10,063 bases of DNA, taken from NCBI GenBank assembly GCA_041742255.1, contig JBGSIZ010000026.1, positions 1 to 10,063 of the forward strand, read 5' to 3'. The translations under genes were made by a program, and so were the position numbers. Below the pieces are notes generated by a model. That model saw only the letters and a program-made list of their open reading frames with translations. It had not been told where the DNA came from and searched no databases. Shown in pieces: positions 1-6,480 of the stretch (within the stretch, counting starts at the first letter, position 1; every line of letters begins with the position of its first letter). The DNA is from JBGSIZ01 sp041742255. GTDB taxonomy: Bacteria > Pseudomonadota > Alphaproteobacteria > Rhodobacterales > Rhodobacteraceae.

Positions 1-651
1 CTGCTGGCGCAGGCGGGCATGACGGCGGCCCCTTTGGGCCTGTCGGGGCCGCTGGGGTTTGGACCCACGCACCACGGGGCTGGCGACATATCGGGGTTTG
101 ACGACCTTGGGTCGGTGTGGATGTTCGAACGGATCAGCCACAAATTTCACGCCTGTTGCCACGGTTTGCACGCCATGCTGGAGGCCGTCGGGGGGCTGCG
201 CGCGGACCCCGCACAGGTTGCCGCCGTCCGCATCCAGACCAACCCGCGCTGGATGACCGTGTGCAATCAACAGGCCCCCGACACCGGGCTGGGGGCCAAG
301 TTCAGCTACCGGGTGACCTGTGCCATGGCGCTGGCGGGGGTGGACACCGGGGCGATTGCATCGTTTTCGGACGATATGACAGGCAGGGCAGACATCGTGG
401 CGCTGCGCGACCGGGTGACCGTTGTGGCGGAAGCGGGCGTGGGCGAAATGCAATCGGTGGTGACGGTCACCTTGCGGGATGGCACAGCGCACACCGCCCG
501 TCACGATCTGGACGCGCCCCTGACGGTGCCGGACCGCACCGCAAAACTGCGGCGCAAGGCAGCGGGGTTGTTGGGGGCCGACGGGGCCAATCAGATGCAG
601 CAGGCCGCGTTCGGGGACAGTCTGGCGGATTTTGTGGCCGCGCTGGGTTAA
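1..651 (+). CDS. MmgE/PrpD family protein, C-terminal part (5' end outside window)
   Basis: The reading frame is open from the first base and ends at TAA (649-651), giving 216 residues of a protein whose start lies upstream. The segment around residues 38-55 (SVWMFERISHKFHACCHG) is the typical MmgE/PrpD signature, with the conserved Lys-(Phe/Tyr)-His-x-Cys-x-His pattern followed by the HAMLEA helix. The family includes 2-methylcitrate dehydratase and cis-aconitate decarboxylase, usually about 440-500 residues, so roughly the C-terminal half is present. Rhodobacterales carry many MmgE/PrpD paralogues of unknown substrate, so I do not assign prpD or any specific reaction. An internal ATG at 19 is not a credible start because the conserved fold begins before it. 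The gene converges on the CinA-type gene and shares its stop region. Family call is firm; substrate is unknown. Confidence 0.85.
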   Translation: MLAQAGMTAAPLGLSGPLGFGPTHHGAGDISGFDDLGSVWMFERISHKFHACCHGLHAMLEAVGGLRADPAQVAAVRIQTNPRWMTVCNQQAPDTGLGAKFSYRVTCAMALAGVDTGAIASFSDDMTGRADIVALRDRVTVVAEAGVGEMQSVVTVTLRDGTAHTARHDLDAPLTVPDRTAKLRRKAAGLLGADGANQMQQAAFGDSLADFVAALG

Positions 652-1118
652 AGCCCGTCAATCGCGGTGCGCAACAGGTCCAAGGCGTGGGTGACCGCCG
701 CGGCGCGGACCTGTGCCCGGCCCAATGCGCCAAACTCTACCGTTTGCGTGGTCACGCCATTGGGGGTTGCGATGCCAAAACACACGCGGCCTTCGGGTTT
801 GTGGTCGGACCCGCCGGGGCCTGCGATGCCTGTCGTGCTGACCGTCACCTGCGCCAGTGACCGGGTCCACACGCCATAGGCCATCTGGGCCGCCACAGTT
901 TCCGACACCGCGCCGTGCGTCTCCAGCGTGACCGGGTCCACGCCCAACAGATCGGTTTTGGCGGCGTTGGAATAGGTGACCACCCCCCGGTCAAACACGT
1001 CCGACGATCCGGCAATATCGGTGAGCGCTGCAGCGATCATGCCGCCTGTGCAGCTTTCGGCGGTGGCGATGCGGATGCCCTTTTTGCGTGCTGCAGTCAG
1101 GGTTTCACGGGCGGTCAC
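648..1118 (-). CDS. pncC: CinA C-terminal domain family protein, nicotinamide-nucleotide amidohydrolase PncC type
   Basis: This 156-residue protein is a stand-alone CinA C-terminal domain, the usual length for PncC. Known members deamidate nicotinamide mononucleotide to nicotinic acid mononucleotide in pyridine nucleotide recycling in the cytosol. Visible motifs are ATAESCTGG (residues 18-26, with the Ser-Cys-Thr-Gly-Gly active-site segment), FDRGVVTYSNAAK (42-54) and TGIAGPGG (96-103) followed by KPEG. There is no N-terminal molybdopterin-binding-like domain, so it is not full-length CinA. The start chosen is GTG at 1118: it opens the conserved domain and overlaps the pgpA stop as GTGA. An upstream in-frame ATG at 1184 would add 22 residues lying inside pgpA with no family resemblance. 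It is the last gene of the ispDF-pgpA-pncC operon. Enzymatic activity is inferred from family; some members are uncharacterised. Confidence 0.9.
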   Translation of the reverse strand: MTARETLTAARKKGIRIATAESCTGGMIAAALTDIAGSSDVFDRGVVTYSNAAKTDLLGVDPVTLETHGAVSETVAAQMAYGVWTRSLAQVTVSTTGIAGPGGSDHKPEGRVCFGIATPNGVTTQTVEFGALGRAQVRAAAVTHALDLLRTAIDGL

Positions 1119-1606
1119 ATCAAAATTCCATGTGCAGCACCTGCGGCGATCATGGTGGCGATCCCGGCAAACAAGCCCGCCCAAAGGTCATCCAGCATGA
1201 CACCGGCGGGATCGTGGCGGGCATCCGCGCGGCCCACCAACCACGGTTTCCAGATGTCAAACAGCCGAAAGAACACAAACGCGCCGACCCATCCCGGATA
1301 GGGAAAATTCCAGGTGTCCAGTCCCATCATCCAGAACCCGAACGACGGGGCCAACAGGGCCAGCCATTGGCCCGCCACCTCGTCGATCACGATTTCGGAC
1401 GGATCATCGCCGGGACGGTCGGTCAGTTCCCGTTCCACCGCCCAGAACCCCCAGCCGATGGCGGCCAGCGTGGCCATGGCCAACAGCGGAAATCCCCCGA
1501 CCCCGTGCAGGAGCAGGCCCAGACCCACCGCAACCGCCGACCCCCAAGTGCCGGGGGCCGGACGTAACAAACCGACGTAGAAAAACGTGGCGATCAGGCG
1601 GCTCAT
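1115..1606 (-). CDS. pgpA: Phosphatidylglycerophosphatase A
   Basis: PgpA is an inner-membrane phosphatase that removes phosphate from phosphatidylglycerophosphate to make phosphatidylglycerol. The 163-residue product has the usual family length. Family motifs appear in order: APGTWGSA (residues 17-24), DPSEIVIDEVAGQW (68-81, the acidic metal-binding/catalytic segment), FFRLFDIWKPW (112-122) and GVMLDDLWAG (135-144, a second acidic cluster). Hydrophobic stretches at about 24-52, 82-97, 104-116 and 142-160 fit a multi-pass membrane protein. The ATG at 1606 overlaps the ispDF stop as ATGA, and the pgpA TGA overlaps the next gene as GTGA, so translation along the operon is probably coupled. The ribosome binding site is weak (GGTGA a few bases upstream), consistent with coupling. 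No sign of damage. Confidence 0.93.
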   Translation of the reverse strand: MSRLIATFFYVGLLRPAPGTWGSAVAVGLGLLLHGVGGFPLLAMATLAAIGWGFWAVERELTDRPGDDPSEIVIDEVAGQWLALLAPSFGFWMMGLDTWNFPYPGWVGAFVFFRLFDIWKPWLVGRADARHDPAGVMLDDLWAGLFAGIATMIAAGAAHGILM

Positions 1607-2748
1607 GATTTCACCAATGTGGCCGTGGCCAGCGCCGCGATCCCTTCGCCCCGGCCCGTGAACCCCAGCTGTTCAGACGTGGTGGCCTTGACGCTGATGC
1701 GGTCGGGGGTCATCCCCATGATGGCGGCCATTGCAATTTTCATCGCGGCGGCATGCGGTCCCACCTTGGGGTATTCGCAGATCAGGGTGCAATCGGCGTG
1801 GGTGATCGTGAACCTCTGCGCGCGGGCCAGATCACAGGCATGGCGCAGGAAGATATGGCTTTGCGCGCCTTTCCACTGGGGGTCTGAGGGCGGGAAATGC
1901 TGGCCGATATCGCCCATGCCCAGCGCGCCATAAATGGCATCGGTGACGGCGTGCATCCCCACATCAGCATCCGAATGGCCCACTAGCGCGTGATCATGGG
2001 CAATCTTCACGCCGCACAGCCACACATGGTCGCCGGGGCCAAAGCGATGCACGTCAAAACCGTTGCCGGTGCGGATATCCATGGGGGTGTCCTTTTGCGG
2101 GGTCTGGCGCGCGGCCAGAATGGCGGCGGCGCGGGCGAAATCGGCGGGGGTGGTGATTTTCAGGTTATCTTCGGACCCGTCCACGATCTGCACGGGCAAT
2201 CCGGCGGCGCGGGCCACGGCCACATCATCGGGTGCATCACCGGGATGGGTGCGGTGGGCGGTCAGGATGTCGGCAAACCGGAACCCTTGGGGGGTTTGGG
2301 CGCGAAACAACCCGGTGCGGTCTTGGGTGCCCGTGACCATGTCATCCGCACCGCGCCACAGCGCATCGGTCACGGCCAGTGCCGGAGCGGCACAGGGTGC
2401 GTGGTCCAACGCGGCCCGCACCCGTTCAATCAGGTCGCGTGGGACACATGGCCGGGCGGCGTCGTGGATCAACACTCGGTCAGGGGCAAACGGCACAAGT
2501 GCGGCAAGCCCCGCGCACACCGATGCCGCTCGGGTGTCGCCTCCGGCCACGATCTGGACACCTGGAAAATCTGCGGCGTGGACCATGTCATCGGCATGCA
2601 CCACGATCACCATCGGCCCGATGCCCGCAAAGGCCGCGACAGTGTGGTCGATCACCCGCGCGCCCGCCAGCGGTCGCCATTGTTTGGGCACGGGTCCGCC
2701 CGCGCGGGTGCCCCGGCCTGCGGCAACAATCAGAATGGCAGTGGTCAT
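1603..2748 (-). CDS. ispDF: Bifunctional IspD/IspF: 2-C-methyl-D-erythritol 4-phosphate cytidylyltransferase / 2,4-cyclodiphosphate synthase
   Basis: This 381-residue fusion carries the third and fifth steps of the MEP pathway to isopentenyl diphosphate. IspD (about 1-222) shows the CTP-binding loop AAGRGTR (9-15) with PKQW (21-24), GGDTRAASV (69-77), HDAARP (95-100), RAQTPQGF (149-156) and the NLKITTPAD segment (195-203, with Lys197). IspF (223-381, starting at an internal Met) shows zinc ligands in DVH (232-234) and His266 of the HSDADVGMH segment (258-266), DIGQHFPPSD (280-289) and ATTSEQLGFTGRGEGI (355-370). IspDF fusions are known in alphaproteobacteria. The start is placed at ATG 2748, where the IspD fold begins. 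ATG 2772 is possible and would add 8 residues; the frame stays open to 2937 but the extra residues look non-coding. It is first in the operon with pgpA and pncC. Confidence 0.95.
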   Translation of the reverse strand: MTTAILIVAAGRGTRAGGPVPKQWRPLAGARVIDHTVAAFAGIGPMVIVVHADDMVHAADFPGVQIVAGGDTRAASVCAGLAALVPFAPDRVLIHDAARPCVPRDLIERVRAALDHAPCAAPALAVTDALWRGADDMVTGTQDRTGLFRAQTPQGFRFADILTAHRTHPGDAPDDVAVARAAGLPVQIVDGSEDNLKITTPADFARAAAILAARQTPQKDTPMDIRTGNGFDVHRFGPGDHVWLCGVKIAHDHALVGHSDADVGMHAVTDAIYGALGMGDIGQHFPPSDPQWKGAQSHIFLRHACDLARAQRFTITHADCTLICEYPKVGPHAAAMKIAMAAIMGMTPDRISVKATTSEQLGFTGRGEGIAALATATLVKS

Positions 2749-2978
2749 GTCGGTTGGGCGTCCTGTGGTCATTGGTTTAGGATCTGCGGCATATCCGGTC
2801 TCTAAGCGGTCAGGAAAGGCGGTGCAAATGGTGACTGCGAGGGCGTTGTGCGCAAAAAACAGGCATTGGTGATTTTCTGCCTGAAATTTAGCAGTCCGCG
2901 CGCCCGCCGTGCATTGAATTGAGACCGGGCGGACCATAGGGATGGGATCAAGCGCGTAGCAATTAGGCAGACCCCCCT
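2749..2978. promoter_or_regulatory. Divergent intergenic region between ispDF and dusB
   Basis: About 230 bp separate two genes transcribed away from each other, so promoters for both the ispDF-pgpA-pncC operon and the dusB-ntr operon are expected here. The stretch is locally more A/T-rich around 2850-2890 than the flanking genes. I see no strong sigma-70 consensus. Rightward, TTGAAT (2914-2919) or TTGAGA (2919-2924) could serve as a -35, but no good -10 follows at proper spacing. No sigma-54 type GG-N10-GC element stood out. In R. capsulatus the nifR3-ntrBC operon is transcribed from upstream of nifR3, which supports a promoter here by analogy. Exact sites are not determined. Confidence 0.5.
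2860..2883. repeat. Inverted repeat CAGGCA-N12-TGCCTG in the divergent promoter region
   Basis: CAGGCA at 2860-2865 is perfectly complementary to TGCCTG at 2878-2883, with a 12-base spacer. It sits in the A/T-richer core of the ispDF/dusB intergenic region, 95 bp before dusB and 112 bp before ispDF. It could be a regulator half-site pair or a small hairpin in a leader transcript, but a 6-bp match may also occur by chance. No downstream T-run supports a terminator in either direction. Confidence 0.3.
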
Positions 2979-3974
2979 GTGACTGACCGTCTTTCCCTGA
3001 CCCCCACCGGGCCGCATCTGGACCCGCCTGTGGCGCTTGCGCCGTTGGCGGGCATCACGGACCTGCCGTTCCGGCAGTTGGTCGCCGGGTTCGGGACCGG
3101 GTGGGTTGTGTCCGAAATGGTCGCCAGTCAGGAAATGGTGCAGGCAAAACCGGGGGTGCGCGAACGGGCGGAACTGGGTCTGGGCGACGGGCGCACGGCG
3201 GTCCAACTTGCCGGACGCGAGGCGTATTGGATGGCCGAAGCCGCCCGCATGGTCGAGGCCAACGGGGCCACGTTCATCGACATCAACATGGGCTGCCCCG
3301 CGAAAAAGGTGACGAACGGCTATGCGGGGTCCGCCCTTCTCAAGGATCTGGATCACGCGCTGACCCTGATTGCGGCGGTGGTGGGGGCGGTGACCATCCC
3401 TGTCACGCTGAAAACCCGGCTGGGGTGGGATGACGCGCTGATGAACGCGGGCACGCTGGCACAGCGGGCCGAAGGGGCAGGGGTGCGGTTGATCACGATC
3501 CATGGTCGTACCCGCTGCCAGTTCTACAAGGGACAGGCCGATTGGGCAGCGATCCGCGCGATCAAAGACGCGGTGACCATCCCGGTCATCGCAAACGGTG
3601 ACATCACGGACGGACGCACGGCGCGCATGGCCCTGTCGCAGTCGGGGGCGGACGGGGTCATGGTCGGGCGCGGGGCGCAAGGGCGGCCATGGGTTCTGGC
3701 ACAAATCGCGGCGGACCTGTGGGGCAGGCCCGCGCCCGTGGTGCCACACGGGGCCGCATTGGCCGACCTGATCGGCGGTCATTACGAGGCGATGCTGCGG
3801 TTTTACGGCGTCCCGCTTGGGGTCCGGGTCGCGCGCAAACATCTGGGGTGGTATATGAATCAGGGCGGCACGCCTGCCCCCCTGCGCCACGCCATCTTGA
3901 CCACGACGGACCCCGCACAGGTGATCCGCCACATCGCGGGGGGTGCCATGACGGACCAAAGGGACGCGGCATGA
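2979..3974 (+). CDS. dusB: tRNA-dihydrouridine synthase DusB (NifR3)
   Basis: DusB is an FMN-dependent enzyme that reduces uridine to dihydrouridine in the tRNA D-loop. The 331-residue product has family length and a TIM-barrel motif set: APLAGITDLPFR (21-32), INMGCPAKKV (102-111, with the catalytic Cys106), KTRLGWDD (145-152), ITIHGRTRCQFYKGQADW (172-189), VIANGDI (203-209) and MVGRGAQGRPW (228-238). The start is GTG at 2979, which places the N-terminus just before the conserved barrel; AGG at 2965-2967 is a weak, somewhat distant ribosome binding site. It is the nifR3 gene that classically precedes ntrBC in R. capsulatus and relatives. Its stop overlaps the ntrB start as ATGA, so it leads the dusB-ntrB-ntrC operon. 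No damage seen. Confidence 0.95.
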   Translation: MTDRLSLTPTGPHLDPPVALAPLAGITDLPFRQLVAGFGTGWVVSEMVASQEMVQAKPGVRERAELGLGDGRTAVQLAGREAYWMAEAARMVEANGATFIDINMGCPAKKVTNGYAGSALLKDLDHALTLIAAVVGAVTIPVTLKTRLGWDDALMNAGTLAQRAEGAGVRLITIHGRTRCQFYKGQADWAAIRAIKDAVTIPVIANGDITDGRTARMALSQSGADGVMVGRGAQGRPWVLAQIAADLWGRPAPVVPHGAALADLIGGHYEAMLRFYGVPLGVRVARKHLGWYMNQGGTPAPLRHAILTTTDPAQVIRHIAGGAMTDQRDAA

Positions 3975-5056
3975 TCCAGGATGCCGCCTTGTGGAATTCG
4001 TTGCCGGTGCCCGCGCTGTTGCTCAACCATGATGACCGGATCGTGGACAGCAACCCGGCTGCCGAGGCGTTCTTGAACCTGTCCAACAAATCGCTGGTGG
4101 GGGCGGTGGTCTGGGCCAAACTGTCGGTGGCCGCCGATATTGCGGGGCCGTTCGGGCGGGCGCGTGAAAACCGGACATCGCTGTTTGTGAATGACGTGGA
4201 TGTAGGGTCTGCTGAGCGGTCCCCGATGCAATGCAACATCCAGTTTTCGCCGCTGCAGGGGGCGGATGACGGGCATATGATCATGATGATCTCGCCGCGC
4301 GAAATTGCCGGGCGGGTGACGACGAACGCATCGTCGGGCAAGGCCGCGAAATCGGCGATCGGCATGGCGGAAATGCTGGCGCACGAAATCAAGAACCCGC
4401 TGGCCGGGATCACTGGGGCGGCGCAACTTCTGGCCATGGGATTGACGCCCGAGGATCAGGAACTGACCGACCTCATCGTGGATGAATGTCGGCGGATCGT
4501 GAAACTGCTGGAACAGGTGGAACAATTCGGCAATCTGCGGCCCCCCGCGCGGCAGACGGTCAACATCCACGACATTCTGGACCGCGCACGGCAATCGGCC
4601 TCGGTCGGATTCGGGGCGCATATGATGTTTGTCGAGGATTACGACCCATCCTTGCCCGCGACCTATGCCGACCCCGACCAGTTGACGCAGGTGTTTTTGA
4701 ACCTGCTGAAAAATGCGTCCGAGGCCGGGGGGCCGGGCGGGTCCATCCGGTTGCGCACGTTCTACGATGCATCGCTGCGGGTGCGGCGGGCGGATGGGAC
4801 ACAGGCGCGGTTGCCCCTGCAAATCGAGGTGATTGATGACGGCCCCGGCCTGCCCCCCGATATCGCGGGGGACGTGTTCGAACCCTTTGTGTCGGGGCGC
4901 GAAAACGGCACCGGGCTTGGCCTCGCACTCGTGTCGAAACTGGTGGGCGAAAACGGCGGGTGGATTTCGGTGGACAGCGTGCCGGGGCGCACGGTGTTCC
5001 GGGTGTCGCTGCCACTGGTCCCCAAGGATATTGTAGTCATGGACGGAGAGATCTGA
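3971..5056 (+). CDS. ntrB: Nitrogen regulation sensor histidine kinase NtrB (GlnL)
   Basis: NtrB is a soluble histidine kinase/phosphatase that, under PII (GlnB/GlnK) control, sets NtrC phosphorylation according to nitrogen status. The product has 361 residues and no membrane segment. An N-terminal PAS-like domain spans about 5-115 (SLPVPALLLNHDDRIVDSNPA at its start). The dimerisation/phosphoacceptor helix has MLAHEIKNPLAGI (135-147, His138). The ATPase domain has the N box with Asn247 (LNLLKNASEA), DDGPGLP (289-295), VFEPF (302-306) and GTGLGLAL (313-320). The ATG at 3971 overlaps the dusB stop (ATGA), and AAGGGA at 3959-3964 is a good ribosome binding site. The frame is open further upstream inside dusB, but those residues do not resemble NtrB. 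The stop overlaps the ntrC start (TGATG). All catalytic boxes are intact. Confidence 0.95.
   Translation: MIQDAALWNSLPVPALLLNHDDRIVDSNPAAEAFLNLSNKSLVGAVVWAKLSVAADIAGPFGRARENRTSLFVNDVDVGSAERSPMQCNIQFSPLQGADDGHMIMMISPREIAGRVTTNASSGKAAKSAIGMAEMLAHEIKNPLAGITGAAQLLAMGLTPEDQELTDLIVDECRRIVKLLEQVEQFGNLRPPARQTVNIHDILDRARQSASVGFGAHMMFVEDYDPSLPATYADPDQLTQVFLNLLKNASEAGGPGGSIRLRTFYDASLRVRRADGTQARLPLQIEVIDDGPGLPPDIAGDVFEPFVSGRENGTGLGLALVSKLVGENGGWISVDSVPGRTVFRVSLPLVPKDIVVMDGEI
5045..5050 (+). promoter_or_regulatory. Ribosome binding site of ntrC inside the ntrB end
   Basis: GGAGAG lies 5 bases before the ATG at 5056 and within the last codons of ntrB. Together with the TGATG stop/start overlap it fixes the ntrC start and suggests translational coupling of sensor and regulator. 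Confidence 0.7.
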
Positions 5057-6419
5057 TGGACGGAACAGTATTGGTTGCAGATGACGACCGCACGATCCGC
5101 ACGGTCCTGACGCAGGCGCTCACGCGGGCGGGGTGCAAGGTTCACGCCACCTCCAGCCTTGTCACGCTCATGCGGTGGGTGGACGAAGGCAAAGGCGATC
5201 TGGTGATTTCCGATGTGGTCATGCCGGATGGCAACGGGTTGGACCAATTGCCGCGCATCCCGCCGCCCGGCCCGGCCTGCCTGTGATCGTGATTTCGGCG
5301 CAAAACACGATCATGACTGCGATTCAAGCCGCCGAAAAAGATGCCTATGATTATCTGCCCAAACCGTTCGACCTGCCCGATCTGATGAAACGGGCAGCCC
5401 GCGCGCTCGAGATCAAGCGCCGGGTGCCCAGCCCCAAGGCCGATCCGGACCCCCAAGCCAGCGATCTGCCGCTGGTGGGCCGCACCACCGCGATGCAGCA
5501 CCTCTATCGGTTGGTGGCGCGGGTGATGAACACGCAACTGCCGGTTCTTATCACAGGCGAAAGCGGGACCGGAAAATCGCTCATTGCCAAGGCGATCCAT
5601 GACCTGTCAGACCGCCGGGGCCTGCCGTTTGTGGTGGTATCACCCAACGATCTGATGGGGATGGACGGGCCGTCGGCGGTTCTGGCGCGGGCGCGCACCG
5701 GGTCGCTGTTGTTTGACGAAGTGGGCGATTTGTCGGACGAGGCGCAGGGGCGCATCGTGCGGATGCTGGACAGCCTGACCGATGCATCGCCGCGCATCAT
5801 GGCCACCAGCCAAACCGATCTGGGCGCCCGGATCGAGGCCGGGGCGTTCCGCGAGGACCTTTTCTACCGGCTGGGGGGCGTCACGCTGGCGTTGCCGCCC
5901 TTGCGCGAACGGGTGGACGATATTCCACTGCTGGCCGACCACTTTCTGGCGCGGGCCGAACGTGACGGGCTGTCGTTGCGGCGGTTGCGGGGCGGCGCGC
6001 TTGATCTTGCGCGGCTTTACAGTTGGCCGGGCAACGTGCGGCAATTGGAAAACGCGATCCGGCGGCTGGTGGTCACGTCGTCCGAAGAGGATATCACCCG
6101 CGCCGAAATGGAAGCCGTCCTGTCGCAGCAACCCGCCGTTGAACCCCTGCGCGGGGTCAGTGACGGGGACAAATTGTCGGCCTCGGTCGCCAAACACCTG
6201 CGGCGGTATTTCGATCTGCATGGCGGGATGCTGCCGCCCAACGGCCTGTATGACCAGATTTTAAAAGAGGTGGAGACACCGCTGATCGAAATCGCGCTGG
6301 ATGCGACGGGCGGTAACCAAGCTAAATGTGCCGAACTTTTGGGGATCAACCGCAATACCTTGCGCAAAAAGATCACCGAACTGGATATCCGCGTGACACG
6401 GCGCCGCAAGTTGATGTAA
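5056..6419 (+). pseudogene. ntrC: Nitrogen regulation response regulator NtrC, interrupted by a -1 frameshift in the receiver domain
   Basis: NtrC is the DNA-binding partner of NtrB that activates nitrogen-assimilation genes. Reading from ATG 5056 gives a normal receiver start (acidic DDD at 9-11, phosphoacceptor Asp53 in ISDVVMPDGNG) but stops at TGA 5284-5286 after 76 residues. The rest continues one frame over, from about 5262 to TAA 6417-6419. Restoring one base near 5260 gives a 454-residue protein of the family's expected length. That protein has Ser81, Lys103 (YLPKPFD), Walker A GESGTGKS (168-175), Walker B LLFDEVGDL, arginine-finger region FREDLFYRLGG, SWPGNVRQLENAIRRL, and a C-terminal Fis-type helix-turn-helix (GGNQAKCAELLGINRNTLRK). 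The GAFTGA loop is absent: SPNDLMGMDGPSAVLARARTG joins directly to Walker B. The frameshift may be a real mutation or a sequencing/assembly error. Identity is certain; functional state is not. Confidence 0.88.
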
Positions 6420-6480
6420 AACCGCAACAGACCGTGGCCCCTTTGTCGCAGACTCAGTCTGGGGCTGGGCGGGACCCACG
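6420..6480 (+). promoter_or_regulatory. ntrC-ntrY intergenic gap with ntrY ribosome binding site and a small dyad
   Basis: The 61-bp gap is the largest between consecutive genes in the ntr cluster. It holds a perfect dyad CAGACT-C-AGTCTG (6449-6461) and a GGGCGGGA ribosome binding site (6467-6474) 6 bases before the ntrY ATG. The space would allow a regulatory site or secondary promoter for ntrYX, but no -35/-10 pair is convincing. The one-base centre makes the dyad a poor hairpin, so it is not a rho-independent terminator. Confidence 0.35.

Noticed and set aside
2749..2937. 63-residue N-terminal extension of ispDF
   Set aside because: The frame is open but the added residues do not resemble IspD, which begins at the Met before AILIVAAGRGTR; the extension would also consume the shared promoter region.
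2802..3959. 385-codon open frame on the minus strand covering dusB and the intergenic region
   Set aside because: Mirrors dusB codons; His/Arg/Pro-rich with no family resemblance, whereas dusB has all catalytic motifs.
3689..3970. Upstream extension of the ntrB frame inside dusB
   Set aside because: Open frame only; residues before the Met at 3971 are Arg/Gly-rich and unlike NtrB, and the ATGA overlap with a good ribosome binding site fixes the start.
5257..5286. Programmed -1 ribosomal frameshifting or transcriptional slippage in ntrC
   Set aside because: No X-XXY-YYZ slippery heptamer and no homopolymer longer than three bases is present, and NtrC is not known to be made by frameshifting; mutation or sequence error is more likely.
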